DNA from: a bacterium
GTDB lineage: Bacteria; CAIWAD01
Assembly: GCA_030685015.1 (NCBI GenBank)
Contig: JAUXWS010000096.1
Span: 1-8,397 of the forward strand
DNA: 8,397 nt
Reading direction: 5' to 3'
Made by a program: the position numbers and the translations under genes. Shown here piece by piece: positions 1 through 5,271 of the stretch. Under the pieces are notes generated by a model. It saw only the letters and a list, made by a program, of their open reading frames with translations, made no database searches and was not told the origin of the DNA. How positions within the stretch are numbered: the stretch's first letter is position 1; each line of letters starts with the position of its first letter.

Positions 1-298
1 TGCCTATGCCGAGAGAGCAGCATAAACCGGGAGACCCGCAAAGGCCGCCAGCGCCTTGCGCCCCCATGGCACTGCCTGAGCAGACTAGGCGCCGGCGCCA
101 CCACAAACCCAGCCTTCAAAGAGAATGCCAGTCTATATAACTATTTATTGGACAGTCTGGCTTTGTCCGGTCGAGGTGGAAAAGCCGTTCCGTCCAAGAG
201 GATGGCGCCCATCGCGCCATCGGGTTCAAGCCATTGAATGTCAACCCTTTGTGTGGAAGCCTGGGAGAACCAAGGCTGCGACTTCCGGTGCCGAATGG
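1..298. other. Non-coding left flank, no gene recognised
   Basis: No reading frame here resembles a real protein; the short frames present have no usable Shine-Dalgarno sequence and low-complexity translations. Visible structure is limited to a perfect 12-bp palindrome GGCGCCGGCGCC at 88-99, a small stem AAGGC/GCCTT at 41-57, a locally AT-rich patch around 130-150, and the stem-loop listed separately at 255-286. I searched both strands for the integron core site GTTRRRY (or its complement RYYYAAC) and found none, so there is no sign of an attC or attI site on the 3' side of the integrase. No tRNA cloverleaf was seen. Confidence 0.6.
255..286 (-). terminator. Possible stem-loop downstream of intI (weak)
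   Basis: Starting 13 bases past the intI stop codon there is an imperfect inverted repeat. GGAA (255-258) pairs with TTCC (283-286), GCCT (259-262) with AGGC (273-276), and GG (263-264) with CC (270-271), with one bulged A and a small internal loop. Read leftward, no U-tract follows, so it does not meet the criteria for an intrinsic terminator. It could still protect or end the intI transcript. Confidence 0.22.
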
Positions 299-1342
299 TC
301 AAATGTTATCCAGCGGGCTCACCACCCCGCGGCCACCCCGGTTCAGCACATGGGTGTAGATCATGGTGGTCTTCAGGTCGCGGTGGCCTAGCAATTCCTG
401 GATGGTGCGGATATCCTGGCCTGCCTCCAGCAAATGCGTGGCGAAGGAGTGGCGCAGGGTGTGGCAGGTGGCGTGCTTGGCGATGCCCGCCGCACGCACC
501 GCGTCATGGAAGGCCCGCTGCAACACTGTCTCGTGGATGTGGTGGCGGCCCTCCTCCCCCGTGCCCGCGTTTCGCCAGCGCACGGTTTGCGGGAAGACCC
601 ACTGCCAGTTCCACTCCCGACTGGCCTGCGGATACTTGCGGGCCAGCGCGCCCGGCAACTCCACGCGGCCCCAGCCCTCCGCCAGGTCCTGCTCGTGCAC
701 GCGCCGCGCGTTGCGCAGCTGCTCCTCGAGGGGCGTGCGCAGGGCGGCGGGCAGCATGGTGACGCGGTCTTTGTCGCCCTTGCCCGACCGCACCAGGATC
801 TCGCGGCGGGACAGGTCCAGGTCCTGGACCCGCAGCCGGTGGCATTCCATCAGGCGCAGGCCGCTGCCGTAAAGCAGTGAGGCCATGAGCCAGCGCTCGC
901 CCCTCAGACGGCCCAGCACGGCGCGCACCTCGTCCCGCGTCAGCACCACGGGCAGGCGGATCGGCCGCCGTGCCCGTATCACGGCGCTCAGTTCCCCCAG
1001 ATTCCGTTCCAACACCGTCCGATAGAGAAAGAGCAGGGCGGCCAGGGCTTGGTTCTGCGTGGAGGGGGCCACCCGCTCCGCCACCGCCAAGTGCGTCAGA
1101 AAGGCGTTGACCTCCGCCTCGCCCATCTCCCGCGGATGCCGCCGGCCGTGGTGTCGGACGAAGCGAAGGATCCACATGCAATAGGTGTCCGTGGTCCGCG
1201 GGCTGTAATGGCGGACGCGCAGCGCCCACCGCACTTGCTCCATGAGGCGGGGCGGGCGCGACGCCTCGGCCACGCGGGGCATGGCAACAGCGGCGGCCGG
1301 ATAATCGGTCTTTGTGGCAAGGGATGATGACGCGACTGGCAT
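299..1342 (-). CDS. intI: Integron integrase (tyrosine recombinase IntI)
   Basis: Site-specific recombinase of the integron IntI family, which inserts and excises gene cassettes by recombining attI with attC sites; cytoplasmic. The 347-residue product is close to the usual IntI length. An N-terminal SAM-like core-binding domain spans about 33-118 ([11 protein letters not shown] at 44-54). The catalytic domain has R163 in GSGLRLME, K188 in SGKGDKDR, H294 and R297 in [11 protein letters not shown]320 in LLGH, and nucleophile Y329 in MIYTHV. Between K and H lies the insert diagnostic of IntI over XerC/XerD ([16 protein letters not shown], about 235-250), and the C-terminus [10 protein letters not shown] is also typical. 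I chose the ATG at 1342 because GAGG at 1350-1353 sits 7 bases upstream; a TTG at 1408 would add 22 residues but lacks a convincing ribosome site. The frame is intact. No attI or attC core is visible on either side, so it looks like an orphan integrase. Confidence 0.93.
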   Translation of the reverse strand: MPVASSSLATKTDYPAAAVAMPRVAEASRPPRLMEQVRWALRVRHYSPRTTDTYCMWILRFVRHHGRRHPREMGEAEVNAFLTHLAVAERVAPSTQNQALAALLFLYRTVLERNLGELSAVIRARRPIRLPVVLTRDEVRAVLGRLRGERWLMASLLYGSGLRLMECHRLRVQDLDLSRREILVRSGKGDKDRVTMLPAALRTPLEEQLRNARRVHEQDLAEGWGRVELPGALARKYPQASREWNWQWVFPQTVRWRNAGTGEEGRHHIHETVLQRAFHDAVRAAGIAKHATCHTLRHSFATHLLEAGQDIRTIQELLGHRDLKTTMIYTHVLNRGGRGVVSPLDNI

Positions 1343-1380
1343 GAATCCGCCTCGATAGTCGGGGGAGAACGGACGTGCCA

Positions 1381-1398
1381 AGAGACAAAATTTTCTCT
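1381..1398. promoter_or_regulatory. Operator-like imperfect palindrome (candidate activator site)
   Basis: The sequence AGAGACAAAATTTTCTCT is an 18-bp imperfect dyad: seven of nine symmetric position pairs are complementary, with AGAGA matched by TCTCT. It ends about 60 bp before the -24 element of the sigma-54 promoter. That places it near -104 to -87 relative to the predicted transcription start, the distance at which enhancer-binding activators usually sit. It also lies in the leader of intI and could act as an operator for that gene. Function is inferred from symmetry and position only. Confidence 0.3.
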
Positions 1399-1445
1399 GG
1401 ACATGCAATAGAAATTCCGCATCCCCGCTCCTTTTATCGTAGCCG

Positions 1446-1455
1446 TGTCAAGACA
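1446..1455. repeat. Short inverted repeat TGTC-AA-GACA
   Basis: TGTCAAGACA is a 10-bp inverted repeat lying immediately 5' of the sigma-54 -24 element. On the minus strand it reads TTGACA (1446-1451), a perfect sigma-70 -35 hexamer, but no matching -10 lies 16-18 bp downstream in the intI direction. It might be a regulator half-site or chance. Confidence 0.2.
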
Positions 1456-1457
1456 GG

Positions 1458-1474
1458 CTGGCACCCTTCTTGCT
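1458..1474 (+). promoter_or_regulatory. Sigma-54 (RpoN) -24/-12 promoter for the M14 peptidase gene
   Basis: CTGGCACCCTTCTTGCT matches the established RpoN consensus YTGGCACG-N4-TTGCW at every informative base except one (C instead of G at position 8). The invariant GG (1460-1461) and GC (1472-1473) are separated by exactly 10 bp, which RpoN holoenzyme requires. Transcription would start about 12 bp past the GC, near 1484-1486, giving a leader of roughly 57 bases before the chosen ATG. The site lies in the only sizeable non-coding gap upstream of the gene and points the right way. Sigma-54 promoters need an ATP-dependent enhancer-binding activator, so the gene would be switched on by a specific cue. 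Neither RpoN nor an activator is encoded in this window. Confidence 0.7.
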
Positions 1475-1528
1475 CATCCCTTAACATGTCCATGAGCCGG
1501 AACCAACCTTGAATTCGATCAAATCCGA

Positions 1529-1534
1529 AAGAGG
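1529..1534 (+). promoter_or_regulatory. Ribosome binding site deciding the M14 start
   Basis: AAGAGG ends 7 bases before the ATG at 1542, a standard spacing. The in-frame ATG at 1536 is only 1 base from it, too close, and an in-frame TTG at 1509 has no purine-rich site upstream. The 1542 start also places the signal peptide exactly at the N-terminus. Confidence 0.65.
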
Positions 1535-1541
1535 CATGCAC

Positions 1542-4500
1542 ATGAGAGCATGGGTCTTCTCTATTATTCTGCTCTTGACCAGCTCAACCCTGGTCCGGGC
1601 CAGCGAATCCACCGCCGACACCAGCCGGCAGTTGTTTCGAATCGAACACGCCACGTCGGAAATCTTGCAGCAGCTCACCCAAAGCGGGGTGGACCTTTCC
1701 ATGGTGCGCGGCCTGGGCTCCGCCCGGGACTGGCGTCCCAACGGCATGGCCGAGATCGAGCTCTGGCTGGATGAGGCCGAACTGGGGCGCGTGCGCGCCC
1801 TTGGCCTGGACCCCCGGCCCATTCGCGACGAGGCGCGGGAGATGTGGAGGCTCCTCCAGGAGCAGCCGGCGCGCGAACGCGATTACCACGCTTATCCGCA
1901 GCTGACCAGCCTCCTGCAGGCCTACGCCGCCGCCTACCCGAACATCTGTCGCCTTTACTCCATCGGCCAGAGCGTCCAGGGCCGCGAATTATGGGTGATG
2001 AAAGTGACGGACAACCCCGACCTGGACGAGGACGAACCCGAGTTCAAGTACATCGCCACCATGCACGGCAACGAGCCCCTGGGCACGGAGATGCTCCTCT
2101 TCCTGCTCGAGCACCTGCTGGTCAACTACGGCGACGACCCGCGCATCACCAACCTGGTGGACGGGATGGAGATCCACCTTCTGCCCCTGATGAACCCGGA
2201 CGGCAACACCGCCGGAGTGCGCCAGAATGCCAACGGCGTGGACCTCAACCGCAACTTCCCAGACCCCTGGAACAGCCCCAACAACACGCCCACCGGCCGC
2301 CAGCCGGAGACGGCGGCGGTCATGCTGTGGACCCAGGCCAAGGACTTCGACCTCTCGGCCAACTTCCACACGGGCGCCCTGCTCGTGAACTACCCCTTCG
2401 ACAACAACGCCACGGGCAGCAGCGTCTACACGGCCAGCCCCGACGACGACCTCTTCATCCAGATGTCCACCACTTACTCCATCAACAATCAGCCCATGTA
2501 CAATGGCGCCTTTCCCAACGGCATCTCCAACGGGGCGGACTGGTACGCCATGTCGGGCGGCATGCAGGACTGGAACTACCGCTGGGAGGGCGGGATGGAG
2601 GTCACAGTGGAGCTGAGCAACACCTATTGGCCCGACGCCTCCCAACTGCCCACCTACTGGAACAACAACCGCGAGTCCATGCTGAGCTACATGGAATGGG
2701 CCTTGCGCGGTGTGCGCGGCATCGTCACCAGCGCCGCCACTGGACTGCCGTTGCCCGGCGTCGAGGTGCGTGTGGCGGGCCGCGACTTCGCCACCTGGTC
2801 CGCCGCCGGGGTGGGCGACTACCATCGCCTCCTGCCCGCCGGCACCTACAGCCTCACCTTCAGCAAGGCCGGTTACCAGTCGCAGACCCTGCCCAGCGTC
2901 GTCGTCGGCGCGGGCGCGGCCATGGTCCAACATGTCTCCCTGCAGCCCCTGGTGGCGGCGCCCGACTTCGCCCTGGGCGCCGTGACCGTGCTGGACGGCG
3001 AGAACGGCCGCCTGGATCCGGGGGAGACCGCCCTGCTCGAGATCGCCCTGGGCAACGTGGGCACCATCGCCGCCACCGGATTGACCGGCCTGCTCACCAG
3101 CGACAGTCCCTGGGTGACCGTGAACAGCGGAGCCCAGTCCTATGAAAGCCTCTGGCCCGACCAATGGGACGTCGCCTCCTTCAGTGTGACCGTGGACGCC
3201 ACCGCCCCCGTGGGGGAATCCGTCGCCTTCACCCTGACCGCCGTCTGTGACCAGTTGACGGAGGCGCTGCCCTTCGCGCTCAACGTGGGGCTCATCCTCG
3301 AGGACTTCGAGAGCGGCGGTTTCCTCGCCTGGCCCTGGGTGATGGGCGGCAACCAGCCCTGGACCATCACCACCACCTCGCCCTACGAGGGAGCGCGCGC
3401 CGCCCGCTCCGGCGTCATCGGCCACAACCAGAGCAGCGCCATGAGTCTGACCGTCGAGGTGGCCACGGCGGGAACCCTCTCCTTCGCCGCCCGCGTCTCC
3501 AGCGAGGCCAATTACGACTTCCTGCGTTTCTCCATCGACGGCGCGGTGCAGGCCTCCTGGTCCGGCACCCAGCCCTGGGCCGTCCATTCCTTCCCGGTGA
3601 CGGCCGGCATCCATGTGTTGAGCTGGTCCTATGTGAAGGACAACTCCGCGGTGGGCGGCGAGGACGCCGCCTGGGTGGACTGGATCAGCTTCCCGCCCAT
3701 GGCGCCCACGCCCTATCCCGACTGGGCCGTGACGCCCGCCACGGTGGAACAGACGCTTGAGCCGGGCGGCACGGCCGCCAGGCAGCTCCACATCACCAAC
3801 ACGGGGGAGGCGCCGCTCCATTGGACGGCCAGCCTCAGCCTGGACGACCGTGACGCCGCCCTCCTGGCCGAGCTGAAACTGCCCAAGGGCGTGGAGGACC
3901 GCCGCAGCGTGCCCGCCCTGCGCAACGCGGGCGGCCCCGACGCCTACGGCCACACCTGGATGGACAGCCGCGAACCGGGCGGTCCGGCCTTCTCCTGGGT
4001 GGACATCAGCGGAACAGGAATCAACGCCGGCACGGGCGACGACGTCAGCCTCGGTCCCTTCCCCCTGGGCTTCGCCTTCAGCTACTACGGGAACAGCTTC
4101 GACGCGGTGCGGATCTGCACCAACGGTTTCCTCAGCTTCACCAGCAGCAGCGACGCCTACGGCAACCAGGCCATCCCCAACTCGGCCGAGCCCAACAACC
4201 TGCTGGCGCCCTTCTGGGACGACCTCAACGTGACCACGGCCGGCATGCTGAAGTACCGGGCCGACGCCGCCAACCAGCGCTTCATTGTTTCCTGGCTGGC
4301 CGTGCCGCGCTACAACACGACCCAGTACCAGACTTTCCAGGCCATCCTTCATGCCGACGGCCGCATCGTCTACCAGTACCAGAGCATGAACGGCACCTTG
4401 AACAGCGCCACGGTGGGCATGGAGAACGCCACCGGCACGGACGGCCTGCAATGCGTGTTCAACGCCGCCGGCTTCCTCGTCAACAACTTGGCTGTCCAGT

Positions 4501-4916
4501 TCACGCCGCCCGTGCTGGATACGCCCTGGGCCGTGCTCAGCCCGCTGGCTGGCATGGTGCCGGCGGGCGGCAGCGCCGTCCTTGAGCTGGCCCTCTCCGC
4601 CGTGGACCTGGAAGACGGACTCTACACGGGCACTGTGACACTGAACTCCAACGATCCAGACACGCCGACGATCCAGTTGCCCCTCGCGCTCACCGTCAGC
4701 TCCCACGTCGACCCTGTCACCGACTTGGCCATCAGCGTGCAGGGCGGGACCGTGATCCTGGAGTGGTCGGCCGTGCCCGGCGCCATGGGCTATCAGGTCC
4801 AACGCTCCAGCCAGCCCTGGGGCGGCTACCAAGTGGTGGGTGCCACGTCAACGCCTGGCTGGAGCGGTCCCCTGGGCGGCGACCTGTGCCTCTTCCGCGT
4901 GGTCGCCACGCGGTGA
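1542..4916 (+). CDS. Secreted M14-family zinc carboxypeptidase with multi-domain C-terminal tail
   Basis: Exported metallo-carboxypeptidase predicted to remove C-terminal residues from extracellular peptides; 1124 residues. A signal peptide covers 1-20, with hydrophobic VFSIILLLTSSTLV and likely cleavage after VRA. A propeptide-like region follows to about 115. The M14 catalytic domain spans about 118-388: zinc ligands H175 and E178 in HGNEP, third ligand H276 in NFHTG, substrate-binding N236/R237 in NRNF, and catalytic E357 in EVTVELS. GMQDWNYRW before that glutamate points to the carboxypeptidase N/E/D-like branch, as does the transthyretin-like domain at about 390-468. Next come an Ig-like domain with NGRLDPGE (about 473-580), a jelly-roll 'choice-of-anchor J'-type domain (about 584-718), an ASH/HYDIN-like Ig domain (about 725-770), a beta-rich domain (about 815-990), a second ASH-like Ig domain (about 992-1052) and a terminal FN3-like domain ending FRVVATR. 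No LPXTG motif or obvious type IX sorting domain is seen. It lies divergent from intI behind a sigma-54 promoter, and its tail is paralogous to that of the C25 protein downstream. Confidence 0.93.
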   Translation: MRAWVFSIILLLTSSTLVRASESTADTSRQLFRIEHATSEILQQLTQSGVDLSMVRGLGSARDWRPNGMAEIELWLDEAELGRVRALGLDPRPIRDEAREMWRLLQEQPARERDYHAYPQLTSLLQAYAAAYPNICRLYSIGQSVQGRELWVMKVTDNPDLDEDEPEFKYIATMHGNEPLGTEMLLFLLEHLLVNYGDDPRITNLVDGMEIHLLPLMNPDGNTAGVRQNANGVDLNRNFPDPWNSPNNTPTGRQPETAAVMLWTQAKDFDLSANFHTGALLVNYPFDNNATGSSVYTASPDDDLFIQMSTTYSINNQPMYNGAFPNGISNGADWYAMSGGMQDWNYRWEGGMEVTVELSNTYWPDASQLPTYWNNNRESMLSYMEWALRGVRGIVTSAATGLPLPGVEVRVAGRDFATWSAAGVGDYHRLLPAGTYSLTFSKAGYQSQTLPSVVVGAGAAMVQHVSLQPLVAAPDFALGAVTVLDGENGRLDPGETALLEIALGNVGTIAATGLTGLLTSDSPWVTVNSGAQSYESLWPDQWDVASFSVTVDATAPVGESVAFTLTAVCDQLTEALPFALNVGLILEDFESGGFLAWPWVMGGNQPWTITTTSPYEGARAARSGVIGHNQSSAMSLTVEVATAGTLSFAARVSSEANYDFLRFSIDGAVQASWSGTQPWAVHSFPVTAGIHVLSWSYVKDNSAVGGEDAAWVDWISFPPMAPTPYPDWAVTPATVEQTLEPGGTAARQLHITNTGEAPLHWTASLSLDDRDAALLAELKLPKGVEDRRSVPALRNAGGPDAYGHTWMDSREPGGPAFSWVDISGTGINAGTGDDVSLGPFPLGFAFSYYGNSFDAVRICTNGFLSFTSSSDAYGNQAIPNSAEPNNLLAPFWDDLNVTTAGMLKYRADAANQRFIVSWLAVPRYNTTQYQTFQAILHADGRIVYQYQSMNGTLNSATVGMENATGTDGLQCVFNAAGFLVNNLAVQFTPPVLDTPWAVLSPLAGMVPAGGSAVLELALSAVDLEDGLYTGTVTLNSNDPDTPTIQLPLALTVSSHVDPVTDLAISVQGGTVILEWSAVPGAMGYQVQRSSQPWGGYQVVGATSTPGWSGPLGGDLCLFRVVATR

Positions 4917-4924
4917 GTGGCTCA

Positions 4925-4940
4925 GCGGCGCAAGCGCCGC
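4925..4940 (+). repeat. Hairpin GCGGCGC-NN-GCGCCGC, copy 1 (just after the M14 stop)
   Basis: A perfect 7-bp GC stem with an AA centre begins 9 bases after the M14 stop codon. No T-run follows, so it is not a classic intrinsic terminator, but it is well placed to stabilise or end the M14 mRNA. The same stem sequence recurs at 5136-5151 with a different centre (TG), suggesting a repeated element rather than chance. Confidence 0.5.
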
Positions 4941-5021
4941 CTCGCCTGGGAATTGGATTGAGCTGGTTCATGGTGAAGGCCGTAGGCTTGAACCAACTGC
5001 CAGGGTGTCCGCATGAGGTGA

Positions 5022-5070
5022 TAGGGCCCTCTGTTCGACGGCGGCCGTGAGGCCGCCTGGTTAGGGCCCT
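5022..5070 (+). repeat. Nested inverted repeat (cruciform-capable)
   Basis: TAGGGCCCT occurs at 5022-5030 and again at 5062-5070. Its AGGGCCCT core is self-complementary, so the two copies can pair. They enclose a perfect 7-bp stem GGCGGCC (5040-5046) / GGCCGCC (5051-5057) with a GTGA loop. The result is a two-tier hairpin in RNA or a cruciform in DNA. There is no U-tract. Confidence 0.5.
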
Positions 5071-5097
5071 GCATGCCTTGGAGAGGGCTTTCTTTGG

Positions 5098-5129
5098 GCA
5101 CCTTTCTTTCGCCCGTGAAAGAAAGGTGC
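5098..5129 (+). repeat. Perfect 13-bp stem-loop in the intergenic segment
   Basis: GCACCTTTCTTTC (5098-5110) is exactly complementary to GAAAGAAAGGTGC (5117-5129) around a 6-base loop, GCCCGT. This is the strongest hairpin in the window and is unusually pyrimidine/purine asymmetric. It lacks a following T-run on the plus strand, so it is better viewed as a structural part of the repeat element than as a terminator. Confidence 0.6.
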
Positions 5130-5135
5130 AAGAGC

Positions 5136-5151
5136 GCGGCGCTGGCGCCGC
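5136..5151 (+). repeat. Hairpin GCGGCGC-NN-GCGCCGC, copy 2
   Basis: Same 7-bp stem as at 4925-4940, here with a TG centre. It lies 6 bases after the 13-bp stem-loop, so the two hairpins form a tandem pair. Its recurrence supports the view that 4917-5271 is assembled from repeated elements. Confidence 0.5.
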
Positions 5152-5271
5152 AAGACCCAGCATCGTGACGCGCAACGAGGCCGAAAAGAGGGCATTGACA
5201 TGCCAGGTGCAGCTTCGCTTGGCGTGAGGCATGGCCAAGTGAGGTGAAGGCCGAAGGCTTGAACCCGGAAC

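Larger units (their letters stand above)
1343..1541. promoter_or_regulatory. Divergent intergenic region between intI and the M14 peptidase gene
   Basis: This 199-bp gap separates two genes transcribed away from each other and must hold control signals for both. It is less GC-rich than the flanking genes. It contains the sigma-54 promoter, the imperfect palindrome and the small inverted repeat listed separately. On the minus strand a TACGAT hexamer at 1435-1440 could serve as a -10 for intI, but no good -35 lies 16-18 bp upstream. No GTTRRRY or RYYYAAC core site is present. The nearest is GTTAAGG on the minus strand, around 1480-1486, which fails at the last base, so a conventional attI is not evident. 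Confidence 0.55.
4972..5265 (+). repeat. Hairpin-dense intergenic segment bracketed by a 23-bp direct repeat
   Basis: The two 23-bp copies lie at 4972-4994 and 5243-5265 and differ only at the twelfth base (T versus A). Each begins GGTGAAGGCCG and ends AGGCTTGAACC. Between them are at least four inverted repeats: 5022-5070, 5098-5129, 5136-5151 and a weaker CTTGGC/GCCAAG stem at 5218-5239. None of the six frames encodes anything recognisable. The layout resembles non-autonomous intergenic repeat elements or their remnants, but I cannot assign it to a named family. The C25 frame opens directly after the right copy, so this segment occupies the place where that gene's 5' part should be. Confidence 0.6.

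Noticed and set aside
221-232. CGGGTTCAAGCC resembling a tRNA T-arm, also sharing 12 bp with the right direct repeat on the opposite strand
   Set aside because: The flanking bases do not form the 5-bp T-stem and no cloverleaf can be drawn. A single shared 12-mer is within chance expectation for a window this size.
125-880. Several plus-strand frames opposite the integrase gene
   Set aside because: They are shadows of the minus-strand integrase, which carries all the recognisable motifs.
1476-1490. TTAACAT as a sigma-70 -10 element or as an attI core (GTTAAGG on the minus strand)
   Set aside because: No -35 lies at proper spacing, the attI core fails at its last base, and the sigma-54 match immediately upstream is much stronger.
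1509-1541. TTG at 1509 as the M14 start, adding 11 residues
   Set aside because: No ribosome binding site precedes it, and it would place charged residues before an otherwise standard signal peptide. The ATG at 1542 has AAGAGG at correct spacing.
1989-4832. A 947-codon open frame on the minus strand opposite the M14 gene
   Set aside because: Its translation is a low-complexity Gly/His/Val/Ala-rich string with no domain. Such frames arise opposite GC-rich genes, and the plus strand encodes a full set of recognisable domains.
5059-5067. GTTAGGG in the intergenic segment as an attC core, which would make the C25 gene an integron cassette
   Set aside because: The last base breaks the GTTRRRY consensus, no RYYYAAC partner is nearby, and a peptidase gene of about 3 kb is far larger than usual cassettes.
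4922-5131. A 69-codon minus-strand frame inside the intergenic segment
   Set aside because: It starts at a TTG with no ribosome binding site and is encoded by hairpin arms and the direct repeat; the peptide shows no recognisable domain.
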